From the NCBI RefSeq assembly GCF_002846205.1, contig NZ_PHKV01000009.1, positions 1 through 64,000 of the forward strand: 64,000 bases of DNA, given 5' to 3'. The DNA is from Xanthomonas prunicola. Its GTDB lineage: Bacteria > Pseudomonadota > Gammaproteobacteria > Xanthomonadales > Xanthomonadaceae. Both the position numbers and the translations under genes were made by a program. Shown here one piece after another: positions 7,617 through 17,075 of this stretch (position 1 is the stretch's first letter; each line of letters opens with the position of its first letter). The notes beneath the pieces are model-generated. The model ran no database searches. It was not told where the DNA came from and saw only the letters and a program-made list of their open reading frames with translations.

Positions 7617-7992
7617 GGCGGTAGGTCCCCCTTGGCTGAGCGCCACTGCCTTGCGGCATGGCCGCTCGGCGGGCTCGAATGCGTGCAGGCCGACGACTGC
7701 ATTGGCCTTTGCGCGCGCGACACAGTGGCCCAAACGCGGCAGTGGAAGCTGCCTGGTTCAGTCACTGCGCCGTGGTGACTGGACGCCAACTGTCATAGGC
7801 CAGATGATGGGCGACCGCTTGCACACTCCGCTTCGCCGGGAACAGATGCGTAAGCTGGCTACCTGGTCTTCAATGGTTAGACGCGATGTACGGATGGGTG
7901 ATGGATAAGCTCACAGCAGGCGACACCGCGGTCGTGCACGGCGCGTGCTGGAGCGGTTGCCTGTGCTTCGGCGCAGTGCAGGCACACACCCT

Positions 7993-10848
7993 ATGAATGC
8001 GGGGTTTCCGCATGGTGACAGCGTCATGGCGCAGGCGGTGCGCGACCACGACTGGGCGGTGAGTCCACTGGGACCCACCACGCAATGGTCGTCGCCGCTG
8101 CGCAATGCGGTCGACCTGATGCTGGGTTCGCCCGAGAGCATGTATGTGGTGTGGGGCGATGCGTTGACCTTTTTCTACAACGATGCCTATGCGCCGATCC
8201 TGGGGCCGCGCCAGGCGCAGGCGCTTGGCGCGCCACTGCGTGAATTGTGGGCCGATGCGTGGGACGCCGTGCGCGAGCCGATCGAGGCAGCGTTCGCAGG
8301 CCAGGCCTCGCGCTTCGAGGAACTGCCGATCGGCATGAATCGCTACGGCGTGCCGGAGCAGACCTGGTGGACGTTCTCGTTCTCGCCCATCTATCTGGAC
8401 GATGGCCAGGTGGGCGGCGCGTTCTGCGTGACCAACGAAGTCACTGCACGCAAGCTGGCGCAGGCGCGGTTGGCCGACGAACACGAGCGCTTGATCCGCC
8501 TGTTCGAGCAGGCGCCGATGTTCATGGCGTTCCTGAGCGGGCCGCAGCATCGGGTGGAGTTCGCCAACCCGTGCTACTCGCGTCTGATCGGCCATCGCGA
8601 TGTGATCGGGCGGCCACTGGCCGACGCGCTGCCCGATGCAGTGGAGCAGGGGCATCTGCATCGCCTGGATGAGGTCTATCGGTCTGGGCGTGCGTTTTCG
8701 GCCAATGCGCTGCCGTACAACGTGCAAGCAGTGCCGGGCGGGCCCAGCGAGCGGCGCTTGCTGGATCTGGTCTATCAGCCGATCGCCGGCGCCGATGGCA
8801 CCATCTCCGGCATCTTTGTGCAGGGCCTGGACATCACCGATCGCATCAGCCTGGAACGCGCGGTGCGCGAGGCCGAGGTGCGTAACCGGCAGATCCTGGA
8901 CAGCGTGATGGATTACGCCATTATCGCCACCGACATGCAGGGGCGGGTGACGTCCTGGAATGAAGGCGCGCGGCGCACTCTGGGTTGGAGCGAGGCCGAG
9001 ATGCTCGGTCAATCGCTTGAGCGCACGTTCACTCCGGAAGACGTCGAGCGACGCCAGATCCTGATCGAAGCAGCGGCGGCGCTGGAATGCGGCAGCGGCA
9101 TGGATGAGCGCTGGCACGTGCGCAAATCCGGCGAGCGGTTCTGGGCCAATGGCTCGTTGATGGTGTTGCGCGAAGAAACGGGCGAGGCCATCGGTTTCGT
9201 CAAGGTGTTGCGCGACCGCACCGCCGAGCGGTTGGCGAGCGAAGCCCTGCGCAAGAGCGAGCGGCGTCTGGATGCGTTGGTGCGCGCATCCTCGCAATCG
9301 ATTTTTTCCGCCAGCGCAGATTGGCGCCAGCTGCGCCAACTGGTGGGCGACGGCGTGTTGAGCGAAGCGGTCTCGACCACGCCCGAATGGCAGGCGATGG
9401 TGCACCCGGACGACCGCGAGCGGTTGGCGCAAGCGCTGACGCAGGCGACTGCCAATCGGTCTGGCGTGGATGTGGAATACCGCGTGCTCGGCGCAGATGG
9501 ACGCGTGGGCTGGACCTTGATGCGCGCCATTCCGCTGCTGGATGAGCGCGAGCAGATCGCCGAGTGGTTCGGTACCTCTGCCGATATCACCGACAAGCGC
9601 GTCGCCGAAGAACAGTTGCGTCAGCTCACCGAAACGCTGGAAGAGCGCGTGCGCGAGCGTAGCGCAGCGTTGTTGCTGGCCGAAGAAAAACTGCGTCAGA
9701 GCCAGAAGATGGAAGCGGTGGGCCAGCTGACCGGCGGGCTTGCGCACGATTTCAATAATCTGCTTACCGCCATCAGCGTTGGCCTGGAACTGCTGCAGAC
9801 GCGCATCGAACAGGGCAAGTACGACCGGTTGGAACGCTATGTGGAGATGGCGCAATCCAGCGCGGCGCGCGCCACTGCATTGACTCAGCGGTTGCTGGCA
9901 TTTTCGCGCCGGCAAACGTTGGCTCCCACCGCACTGGATGTGGAAGCGCTGGTGCGCGGCATGCACGACATCATCGCCCGTACGCTGGGACCGTCGATTG
10001 CGTTGCAGCTACGCCCGGCTGCCGAAGCGTGGAAGGTGTTGGTGGACGCGCCGCAGTTGGAAAATGCGCTGCTCAATCTATGTATCAACGCGCGCGATGC
10101 CATGCCCGATGGCGGCGAGCTCACCATCAGCCTGCACAACCTTGCGCTGGACGCGGCTGCCGCTCAGCAGCTGGATTTGCCGGCTGGCGATTACGTGTGC
10201 CTCAGCGTACAAGACACCGGTACCGGCATGACCGCTGAGGTGATGGCCAAGGTGTTCGAACCGTTTTTCACCACCAAACCCATCGGCCAGGGCACCGGGT
10301 TGGGCTTGTCGATGATTTATGGATTCACCCGCCAATCCGGCGGACATGTGCGCATCGATTCGGAAGTAGGCGTAGGCACCACCATGGCCTTGTACCTACC
10401 GCGTTTCACCGGCGCGCTGGCGCAGGACGACGTGGCGCCTGCCAACCGGCCGCTGCAGCGTAACGCTTCACAGAGTTGCACTGTCTTGCTGGTGGAAGAC
10501 GACACCGCGATCCGCGTCTTGATCTCCGAGGTGCTCACCGAAGCCGGTTACCGCGTGATCGACACTGCCGAAGGCAGCGCGGCGGTGGAGCGTTTGCGCT
10601 CGCATGAGCATATCGATGTGCTGGTGACCGACGTCGGCCTGACCGGCGGCCTCAACGGGCGCCAGGTTGCCGATGCCGGGCGGCAATCGCGGCCGGCACT
10701 TCCGGTGTTGTTTGTCACCGGCTATGCCGCCAGCGCTGCGGTGGGCGCGGGGCAACTGGACGATGGGATGGAAGTGTTGACCAAACCGTTCCAGGCGGTC
10801 GAGCTGGAGCGGCGGGTGGCGCAGTTGCTGGAGCGGCGCGCGCCATAG
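7993..10848 (+). CDS. PAS-domain hybrid histidine kinase with receiver
   Basis: This soluble sensor kinase has 951 residues from ATG 7993. No membrane segments are visible. Four PAS/GAF-like sensory modules fill the first 530 residues, with PAC ends such as [12 protein letters not shown] and [12 protein letters not shown] coiled coil leads to the HisKA box [19 protein letters not shown], with phospho-acceptor His585. The ATPase domain shows N (C-I-N-A-R-D-A-M-P), D-T-G-T-G-M, F-F-T-T-K and G-T-G-L-G-L-S-M. The C-terminal receiver keeps the acidic pair E-D-D and the phosphorylated Asp880 in V-T-D-V-G. It probably signals with the neighbouring response regulator and the second hybrid kinase. 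Confidence 0.93.
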   Translation: MNAGFPHGDSVMAQAVRDHDWAVSPLGPTTQWSSPLRNAVDLMLGSPESMYVVWGDALTFFYNDAYAPILGPRQAQALGAPLRELWADAWDAVREPIEAAFAGQASRFEELPIGMNRYGVPEQTWWTFSFSPIYLDDGQVGGAFCVTNEVTARKLAQARLADEHERLIRLFEQAPMFMAFLSGPQHRVEFANPCYSRLIGHRDVIGRPLADALPDAVEQGHLHRLDEVYRSGRAFSANALPYNVQAVPGGPSERRLLDLVYQPIAGADGTISGIFVQGLDITDRISLERAVREAEVRNRQILDSVMDYAIIATDMQGRVTSWNEGARRTLGWSEAEMLGQSLERTFTPEDVERRQILIEAAAALECGSGMDERWHVRKSGERFWANGSLMVLREETGEAIGFVKVLRDRTAERLASEALRKSERRLDALVRASSQSIFSASADWRQLRQLVGDGVLSEAVSTTPEWQAMVHPDDRERLAQALTQATANRSGVDVEYRVLGADGRVGWTLMRAIPLLDEREQIAEWFGTSADITDKRVAEEQLRQLTETLEERVRERSAALLLAEEKLRQSQKMEAVGQLTGGLAHDFNNLLTAISVGLELLQTRIEQGKYDRLERYVEMAQSSAARATALTQRLLAFSRRQTLAPTALDVEALVRGMHDIIARTLGPSIALQLRPAAEAWKVLVDAPQLENALLNLCINARDAMPDGGELTISLHNLALDAAAAQQLDLPAGDYVCLSVQDTGTGMTAEVMAKVFEPFFTTKPIGQGTGLGLSMIYGFTRQSGGHVRIDSEVGVGTTMALYLPRFTGALAQDDVAPANRPLQRNASQSCTVLLVEDDTAIRVLISEVLTEAGYRVIDTAEGSAAVERLRSHEHIDVLVTDVGLTGGLNGRQVADAGRQSRPALPVLFVTGYAASAAVGAGQLDDGMEVLTKPFQAVELERRVAQLLERRAP

Positions 10849-10963
10849 GCGTTGCGCGCAGTGCTAGCTGCGAGCAACGACACGCAGCCCGATCGCGTGA
10901 GGCAGACGTGCCACCTGGAAACTGGCGCTACAGATACCGGCTTGCATGCACGGTTGCGTCTGC

Positions 10964-11338
10964 TTACAGCGCCTTTCGGACGATGCCGAGCAGATCGCGC
11001 AACGAAAATGGCTTGGTCAAAAGACGCATGCCGGTACCCAGGAAGTCGACGCGTTTGGCGATTTCGCCTGCGTAACCGGTCATGAACACAATGGGCAGTG
11101 CGGGGCAAATGAGGCGTGCCTTGTCGGCAAGGTCGCGCCCGTTCATGCCAGGCAGGCAGATATCTGACAGCAGTAGATCGAATGGACAGGCTCTGCTGAG
11201 TTGCGACAGCGCTTGTTCGGCATCGGCGGACGCCACGACGTGGTAGCCCTCCTCGCCGAGAATGTCTGCAGCCATTTCGCGGATTGCGTCGTCGTCTTCG
11301 ACCAGCAGGATGCGTGCGTTGGGTGATGCGTAAGTCAC
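10964..11338 (-). CDS. Single-domain response regulator
   Basis: This 124-residue protein consists of a receiver domain only: L-L-V-E-D-D-D near the start (acidic pocket), the phosphorylated Asp in L-L-S-D-I-C-L-P-G-M-N-G, conserved Thr in F-M-T-G-Y, and Lys in L-L-T-K-P-F. It has no output domain, so it acts through protein contacts or a phosphorelay. The gene faces the hybrid kinase gene to its left and is divergent from the KaiC-like gene to its right. The receiver strongly resembles those fused to both neighbouring kinases, which suggests shared ancestry or a common relay. Confidence 0.9.
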   Translation of the reverse strand: MTYASPNARILLVEDDDAIREMAADILGEEGYHVVASADAEQALSQLSRACPFDLLLSDICLPGMNGRDLADKARLICPALPIVFMTGYAGEIAKRVDFLGTGMRLLTKPFSLRDLLGIVRKAL

Positions 11339-11609
11339 TGCGGTCCTCGATCACTCGCAATATCGTTGCGATGTGCTTCTGCAGCCACGTTAGGCGCTGT
11401 TGCGTGAGGGAGATGTGCGATGGCGAAGTCGCCGTTGTGCAACCCGTTTGGCGTTTGTCTAGTGGCTGCCATCAAATGCGGGCGGGTCTATCGGACCGGT
11501 CTTGTAATCACGGTCGCAGATGCGATTGCAGCGTAGCGTCAAGCGGAGCAAGCTGATCAATTCAGTCGCGCGCACTGACTTATGAGGCCCGCATGATAGA
11601 TTCAGGTCT
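11339..11609. other. Divergent promoter region, response regulator/KaiC-like gene
   Basis: This 271-base region separates two divergently transcribed genes and must hold both promoters. I see no clear consensus promoter, repeat or RNA gene in it. Confidence 0.4.
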
Positions 11610-13127
11610 ATGAAGAACGTGAAGCCGATGAGCGCAAACCGCATCACCACTGGCAGCACTGGGCTCGACACCATCTTGCGTGGTGGCCTGCCGCCCAACC
11701 GTTTGTACCTGCTCGAAGGCCAACCTGGCTCCGGCAAGACAACCGTCGCACTGCAGTTCCTGCTGGATGGCGCTGCCAAGGGCGAGAGCTGCTTGTATGT
11801 GACCTTGTCGGAAACGATTGACGAGCTCACCGAGGTGGCTGCCTCGCACAACTGGTCGCTGGAGGCGCTGAGCATCTTCGAGCTTGCATCGGCCGAGGCA
11901 TTTCTTGGCGATGGGCGGCAGCAATCCATTCTGCATCCGTGGGAAATGGAGCTGGACGGCACCATCAAGCTCATCCAGGCCGAAGTGGACCGGGTCAAGC
12001 CGACGCGGGTGGTGTTCGATTCGCTATCCGAGTTGCGCCTGCTGGCGCAGGATTCGCTGCGCTACCGGCGCCAGGTGCTGGCGCTCAAGCAGTATTTCGC
12101 GCCGCGCAACATCACGGTGTTTTTGGTGGACGATCTCACCGGCGAAAACGGCGAGCGCGATGCGCACCTGCACAGCTTGTGCCACGGGGTGATATCGCTG
12201 GAGCGCATGACACTGGATTTCGGCGCGGCGCGCCGGCGCATGCAGGTGCAGAAATTGCGTGGGGTGGATTTCATCGCCGGTTACCACGATCTGACCATTG
12301 TTACCGGTGGCATGCGTATTTATCCACGTTTGATCGCCGCCCATCACCATGCCCCGTTCGTCGGCGACCCGGTGCCGAGCGGTGTGGAACGCATCGATGC
12401 CTTGTTGCACGGCGGCCCCTTGCGTGGCACCAGCACGCTGCTCACCGGGCCGGCCGGCTCGGGCAAGACCAATCTGGCGTTGCAGTTTGTGGTTGCGGCG
12501 TGCGAGCGTGGCGAGCATTGCTGCGTGCTGGAGTTCGACGAGCGCACCGGCACCTTGTTGAAGCGTGCCGAAGGGCTGGGCATGGATCTGCGCAAATATC
12601 TGGATGCGGGATTGCTGGAACTCCACCAGATAGACCCAGCCGATATCACGCCTGGCGAGTTCGCCTGGGCGGTGCGTGCCAGCGTGGAAGAGCGCGACTG
12701 CCGCATCCTGGTGATCGACAGCCTCAACGGTTATCTGGCGTCGATGCCGCAAGAAAAACAGTTGATGCTGCAGATGCATGAGTTGTTGTCGTATCTCAAC
12801 CAGAGCGGCGTGACCACGTTTCTGATCAACCCGCAGCAGGGGCTGGTCGGCAGCATGGCGACCAGCAGCACCCTCAATGTCTCCTACATGGCCGACACGG
12901 TCATCCTGCTGCGCTTTTTCGAGGCCAAGGGACGTATTCGCAAGGCGTTGTCGGTGATCAAGAATCGCAGCGGCGCACACGAAGACGCGATTCGCGAATT
13001 GCGCATCGGGAGCGGCGGTCTGCAGATAAGCGAGCCGCTGGAGAAATTCCACGGCGTGCTGACCGGTACGCCGCAGTTCGTTGGAGACGACGAACCGTTG
13101 TTGGATCGTTCCCTTGACTATCTGTGA
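11610..13127 (+). CDS. KaiC-like double RecA-domain ATPase
   Basis: This 505-residue protein has two KaiC/RecA ATPase domains in tandem. The first Walker A is G-Q-P-G-S-G-K-T-T near residue 38 and the second is G-P-A-G-S-G-K-T-N near residue 288. Each has a Walker B-like strand (R-V-V-F-D-S-L-S and R-I-L-V-I-D-S-L-N). It matches the length of cyanobacterial KaiC, but no kaiA or kaiB is nearby. Where KaiC carries the autophosphorylated Ser-Thr pair, this protein reads V-S-Y-M-A-D-T (Ser425, Tyr426), so Ser is kept and Thr is replaced by Tyr. That alignment is by eye. The 3' end overlaps the next kinase gene by 14 bases, which implies co-translation. Non-cyanobacterial homologues are linked to stress responses, but the role here is unknown. 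Confidence 0.9.
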   Translation: MKNVKPMSANRITTGSTGLDTILRGGLPPNRLYLLEGQPGSGKTTVALQFLLDGAAKGESCLYVTLSETIDELTEVAASHNWSLEALSIFELASAEAFLGDGRQQSILHPWEMELDGTIKLIQAEVDRVKPTRVVFDSLSELRLLAQDSLRYRRQVLALKQYFAPRNITVFLVDDLTGENGERDAHLHSLCHGVISLERMTLDFGAARRRMQVQKLRGVDFIAGYHDLTIVTGGMRIYPRLIAAHHHAPFVGDPVPSGVERIDALLHGGPLRGTSTLLTGPAGSGKTNLALQFVVAACERGEHCCVLEFDERTGTLLKRAEGLGMDLRKYLDAGLLELHQIDPADITPGEFAWAVRASVEERDCRILVIDSLNGYLASMPQEKQLMLQMHELLSYLNQSGVTTFLINPQQGLVGSMATSSTLNVSYMADTVILLRFFEAKGRIRKALSVIKNRSGAHEDAIRELRIGSGGLQISEPLEKFHGVLTGTPQFVGDDEPLLDRSLDYL

Positions 13128-15186
13128 CCCGGACGGCTCCATCGTCCACATCATCGCGCCATTCGGCCGCGATGCGGAGAGCATTGCCAGCATCGTCGGC
13201 GAGCGTGGGCTGACGCGCCGGGTCTATGCCACGCTGGACGCCCTCGCGGGCGATCTGCACGATACCTCCGGTGTGGTGGTGCTGACCGAAGAAGCGATCG
13301 GCGGCGATTTGCACGCGCTGTCGCAGATCCTGCAGGGGCAGAAAGCCTGGTCGGATATTCCGTTCGTCCTGTTGCGCGCCCCCCGTGGTGCGCATGGCGG
13401 GCGCCATGCGGCCTTGCCGGCCGAGATGACCAATGTCATCGAGCTGGAGCGGCCGCTGAGCTCGGCCTCGTTGCTGAGCGCCATCTCCACCGCGTTGCGA
13501 TCGCGGCAAAAGCAGTTCGTCATCCGCGACCAGATTGCGCAGCTTGCCGAAGGCCGCGCCGCATTGGCACAGAGCGAGGCCGAACTGCGCCTGGTGACCG
13601 ATGCGTTGCCGGTGCTGATCGCCTTCGTCGATAAGAACTTGGTGTACCGCTTCGCCAATCGTTCTTACGAAGACTGGATCGGCGTGCCGCCTGCCGAGGT
13701 GATCGGGCGGCCGCTGGTGGATGTGGTGGGGCCTGCGGTAGTCAAAGAACGCCGCGCCTGGATCGAGGCTGCACTGGCCGGGCAGCCCTTGACCATCGAA
13801 ACCAGCTGGCCGCATGCCGATGGGCGGCGCCGCGAGGCGGAGATCCGTTACATGCCGCGTTTCGATGCGGATGGCCAGGTGGACGGCTTCCATGTGTTCG
13901 CCGCCGATGTGACCACGCGCGCGCTGGCGCTGGAGTCGATCCAGCAACAGGCCAACGTGCTGGAAGCCAAGGTGGTCGAGCGCACCGCCGAGCTGCAGCG
14001 GCAGATGCTGGCGCGCGAATCCAGCGAAGCGGCGCTGCGCCAGGCGCAAAAGATGGAAGCGGTGGGTCAGCTGACCGGCGGCATCGCGCACGATTTCAAC
14101 AACATGCTGACCGGTATTTTGTCTGCGCTGGATCTGGCGCGGCTGCGCATCGATCAAGGCCGCACCGAAGGGCTGGGCCGCTTTCTGGATGTGGCCTCGG
14201 CGTCGGCCTTGCGCGCAGCCGCGCTCACCCAGCGCCTGCTGGCGTTTTCGCGCCGGCAATCGTTGCAGGCGCGGCATCTGCAATTGAACGAGCTGGTGGT
14301 GTCGTTGCAGGAGTTGCTGGCGCGTACGCTGGGCGAGTCGGTGCGCCTGGAGACCGATCTGCAAGCGGATCTACCGCAGGCGTATGTCGATGAAAATCAG
14401 CTGGAAAGCGCACTGCTCAATCTGGCCATCAACGCGCGCGATGCCATGCCCGACGGCGGTCAGCTGCGTATCGCCACGCGGTATCTGCAGGTGGAAGATC
14501 AATCGCTGGAACTCGGCCGTGGCGTCACCCTGGCGCCGGGCAACTATGTGGTGGTGTCGGTCGCCGATACCGGAACCGGCATGCCGGCGGATGTGCTGGA
14601 GCGCGTGTTCGAGCCGTTCTACACCACCAAGCCGATCGGCCAGGGCACTGGCCTGGGCATGTCGATGATCTATGGCTTCATGCAGCAGTCCAACGGCCAG
14701 GTGTGGGTGGAATCGCAGCAAGGCGCGGGCACCACGGTCAGCCTGTATCTGCCCGCCGGGATTGCCGGGCAAATCGCGTTGCCGCCCACGCAGAGCGATG
14801 CGGTGCTGGCCGGGCAGGGCCAGCAGGTGCTGGTGGTGGAAGACGACGAACAGGTGCGTTTGCTGGTCACCGAACTGCTCAGCGAGCTGGGCTATCAGGC
14901 TGACGTGGTGGCCGATGCGGACGCGGCACTGCCGATTCTGGCCTCGCCGCGTCGGATCGACCTGCTGGTCACCGATGTCGGCTTGCCGGGCCTCAACGGG
15001 CGCCAGTTGGCCGAGATCGCGCGGCAGTCGCGGCGCGATCTGCCGGTGATCTTCATGACCGGCTACGCGGAAACGGCACGCGACCGTGGCGAGTTTCTCG
15101 GCGAAGGCATGAGCATGATCGCCAAGCCATTTACCCTGGGCGAGTTCAGCGGAAAGCTGCACGAAGTGCTGGGGCCGTCGGCCTGA
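13114..15186 (+). CDS. Hybrid histidine kinase coupled to the KaiC-like ATPase
   Basis: This soluble kinase has 690 residues. The first ~130 residues look like a receiver-type fold without an obvious phospho-acceptor. One PAS domain follows (D-A-L-P-V-L-I-A-F-V-D-K, ending F-A-A-D-V-T-T-R), then a coiled coil, HisKA with His326 in G-G-I-A-H-D-F-N-N, and an ATPase domain with [15 protein letters not shown] and G-T-G-L-G-M-S-M. The C-terminal receiver has Asp621 in V-T-D-V-G-L-P-G. The start is a TTG at 13114, inside the KaiC-like frame, chosen because the conserved sequence begins there; another TTG at 13081 is possible. Overlap with the KaiC-like gene argues that the two proteins act together. 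Confidence 0.88.
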   Translation: MTICDPDGSIVHIIAPFGRDAESIASIVGERGLTRRVYATLDALAGDLHDTSGVVVLTEEAIGGDLHALSQILQGQKAWSDIPFVLLRAPRGAHGGRHAALPAEMTNVIELERPLSSASLLSAISTALRSRQKQFVIRDQIAQLAEGRAALAQSEAELRLVTDALPVLIAFVDKNLVYRFANRSYEDWIGVPPAEVIGRPLVDVVGPAVVKERRAWIEAALAGQPLTIETSWPHADGRRREAEIRYMPRFDADGQVDGFHVFAADVTTRALALESIQQQANVLEAKVVERTAELQRQMLARESSEAALRQAQKMEAVGQLTGGIAHDFNNMLTGILSALDLARLRIDQGRTEGLGRFLDVASASALRAAALTQRLLAFSRRQSLQARHLQLNELVVSLQELLARTLGESVRLETDLQADLPQAYVDENQLESALLNLAINARDAMPDGGQLRIATRYLQVEDQSLELGRGVTLAPGNYVVVSVADTGTGMPADVLERVFEPFYTTKPIGQGTGLGMSMIYGFMQQSNGQVWVESQQGAGTTVSLYLPAGIAGQIALPPTQSDAVLAGQGQQVLVVEDDEQVRLLVTELLSELGYQADVVADADAALPILASPRRIDLLVTDVGLPGLNGRQLAEIARQSRRDLPVIFMTGYAETARDRGEFLGEGMSMIAKPFTLGEFSGKLHEVLGPSA

Positions 15187-15334
15187 GAGCGAGTAGCGCA
15201 ACCTCGCGCGTTGTCAGCTGGGCGTGGACGAGGCATGGGAACCTGCGACTTGCCCGATGCATGCGCTGTTTAATCGCATAGCGTGGCAGCCATCGCCCAT
15301 TAGGCCCAGCCACGCGGGAGCCGCGTCCCTCAGC

Positions 15335-16036
15335 TCAGCGCGCTCCACGCTCGGACTGTCGCGCACTGGCCATCGATTCGGCCGCCGCGATCTTGTCCGC
15401 GACTGCGTTCTGCATTGGCGAGCCGGTCTCCAGCAAGCCATGCAGATGGCGCCAATGGGCGGTGGCGGCGGCAAAGTCCTGCTGCTGAAAATCGCTGATG
15501 CCCAGTAGCCACAAGCCACGCTGGTTGTCCGGCTCACGTGCGATCACTTGCTGCAGCCGTGTGCGCGACGCGTCGTCGATGGCGAAGTCGCTGTGCGTGG
15601 CCATATCTGCGGCTACCCAGCCGACAATGGCGGCGCTGATGTCGGGTGCGATCTTGAGCGCCTGCGCATACGCCTCACGCGCGTCGGCGGGGCGATTGTT
15701 CTGCTCGTCCGTTTTGGCTTGCTGCATCCAGCGTTCCAGCGCCTGTTCCTGCATGTCCGAAGCGGTGCTTGCGGCTTGCGGCAGTGTGGCAACTGCAGAA
15801 GGCGTCACCGACGCCACGTGCGGTGGCTGCGCTGCATACACATGCGTGGCCATCGCCTCCGGCGCACCCACCAGCCGATATAAACCGGCCGTGGCCAAGG
15901 GCAGACCGAGCACCAGCAAAATCGGCAAGCTGTAGCGCGCGTTGCCAGTACCGGTGGGGCGGCGCAGCAGTGGCACCAACAACAGCAGCAACGCCAGTCC
16001 CACCAGCGCCGCGCTTGCACAATAAAAACCCATCAT
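15335..16036 (-). CDS. ccmI: Cytochrome c biogenesis protein CcmI/CycH-like with TPR repeats
   Basis: The 233-residue protein has two N-terminal membrane segments (about residues 3-24 and 37-55), then a linker and a C-terminal TPR region (A-R-E-A-Y-A-Q-A-L-K-I-A-P-D; L-L-G-I-S-D-F-Q-Q-Q-D-F). In System I cytochrome c maturation, CcmI binds apocytochrome c C-termini and hands them to the CcmF-CcmH heme ligation complex. It is the last gene of the ccm run; ATG 16036 overlaps the ccmH stop codon. It is shorter than the two-domain CcmI of many bacteria. Confidence 0.85.
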   Translation of the reverse strand: MMGFYCASAALVGLALLLLLVPLLRRPTGTGNARYSLPILLVLGLPLATAGLYRLVGAPEAMATHVYAAQPPHVASVTPSAVATLPQAASTASDMQEQALERWMQQAKTDEQNNRPADAREAYAQALKIAPDISAAIVGWVAADMATHSDFAIDDASRTRLQQVIAREPDNQRGLWLLGISDFQQQDFAAATAHWRHLHGLLETGSPMQNAVADKIAAAESMASARQSERGAR

Positions 16037-16533
16037 CACCACTCGTCCTCAGTCTTCGGCGCCACGGGTGTCCCGGCGCGCGCACGTTTGCGCACGGTGT
16101 GAATCACCACACCCGCACCGGCAGCCAACATCAGCGCCGGCCCGAACCACAGCAGCCAGGTGCCGCGCTTGACCGGTGGGTCGTACAGCACGAAATCCGA
16201 ATAGCGCTCGACCATGTACTGCTTGATCTGCGCATCGCTCTTGCCGGCCTGCAGTTGCGCGAACACCTGATGACGCAGATCGCGCGCAAGGCTGGCGTTG
16301 GAGTCGGCCAAGTTTTCGTTCTGGCACACCAGGCAGCGCAACTGCGCAGTCAAACGCTGATAGCGCGCTTCGTCATTGCGGTTCTTGAACGGTAGCGGGT
16401 CCACCGCCTGTGCCGCCAGCGAGGGCGCCAGCAGCACGCCAAGCAGCAACACCAGCAACAGGCGCACACGCCGGCCCTGCGTGCGCCAATGCCAGCGCCA
16501 ATGCGACAGCAGTGTGCGAGGCGCCGACGCCAT
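16036..16533 (-). CDS. ccmH: Cytochrome c maturation protein CcmH
   Basis: This 165-residue protein has an N-terminal signal/membrane segment (about residues 23-42), the diagnostic thiol motif L-R-C-L-V-C-Q-N in the periplasmic domain, and a C-terminal membrane segment (about 125-145). CcmH reduces or holds the CXXCH cysteines of apocytochrome c before CcmF attaches heme. Its start codon overlaps the end of the upstream dsbE/ccmG gene by one base, and its end overlaps ccmI. Confidence 0.95.
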   Translation of the reverse strand: MASAPRTLLSHWRWHWRTQGRRVRLLLVLLLGVLLAPSLAAQAVDPLPFKNRNDEARYQRLTAQLRCLVCQNENLADSNASLARDLRHQVFAQLQAGKSDAQIKQYMVERYSDFVLYDPPVKRGTWLLWFGPALMLAAGAGVVIHTVRKRARAGTPVAPKTEDEW

Positions 16534-17075
16534 TACGACGTGCCCTTCGGCAGCGCGGCGATGGCCGGCAGCAACTCGTCGTTGATGGCATCCGGGGTCA
16601 GTACGCCGATGTGCTTGTAGCGGATCACGCCTTGCGCATCGATCAGGAAGGTCTCCGGTGCGCCGTAGACGCCGAAGTCGATGGCGGTCTGGCCGGCTTC
16701 ATCGGCGACCACCACCGCATACGGGTTGCCGAGTCGTGCGAGCCAGGCGGTGGCATCGGCGGGCACATCCTTGTAGTTGTAGCCGATCAGCGGCACGCCC
16801 AGCCGGCTGGCCTGCGCCATCAACACCGGGTGCTCGTGCATGCATTCGGCGCACCAGCTGCCGAACACATTGAGTACGTACGGCTTGCCCAGCAATTGAT
16901 CACGGCTCACGCGTTGTTCGGGCCGATCAAGCCGTGGCAACGAGAACGCCGGTGCCGGTTTTCCGATCAACGGCGAGGGCACATCGCGCGGGTTGTGCTG
17001 CATCGTCCACAGGATGCCGAAGCCGAACAGCGTTGCCAGCAACAGGAAGCCCAACAAGGGCAGTAGACGATTCAC
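16533..17075 (-). CDS. ccmG: Thiol:disulfide interchange protein DsbE/CcmG
   Basis: This 180-residue thioredoxin-fold protein is anchored by one N-terminal membrane segment (about residues 3-22). The active site is F-G-S-W-C-A-E-C with two cysteines, followed by the typical cis-proline strand region. It keeps apocytochrome c thiols reduced in the periplasm, receiving electrons from DsbD/CcdA. The 4-base overlap with ccmF (17072-17075) shows translational coupling. Confidence 0.95.
   Translation of the reverse strand: MNRLLPLLGFLLLATLFGFGILWTMQHNPRDVPSPLIGKPAPAFSLPRLDRPEQRVSRDQLLGKPYVLNVFGSWCAECMHEHPVLMAQASRLGVPLIGYNYKDVPADATAWLARLGNPYAVVVADEAGQTAIDFGVYGAPETFLIDAQGVIRYKHIGVLTPDAINDELLPAIAALPKGTS

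Noticed and set aside
7870-9966. 698-residue open frame on the minus strand
   Set aside because: It is the antisense shadow of the hybrid histidine kinase. High GC third positions keep the opposite frame open; its His/Gln/Arg-rich composition is not protein-like.
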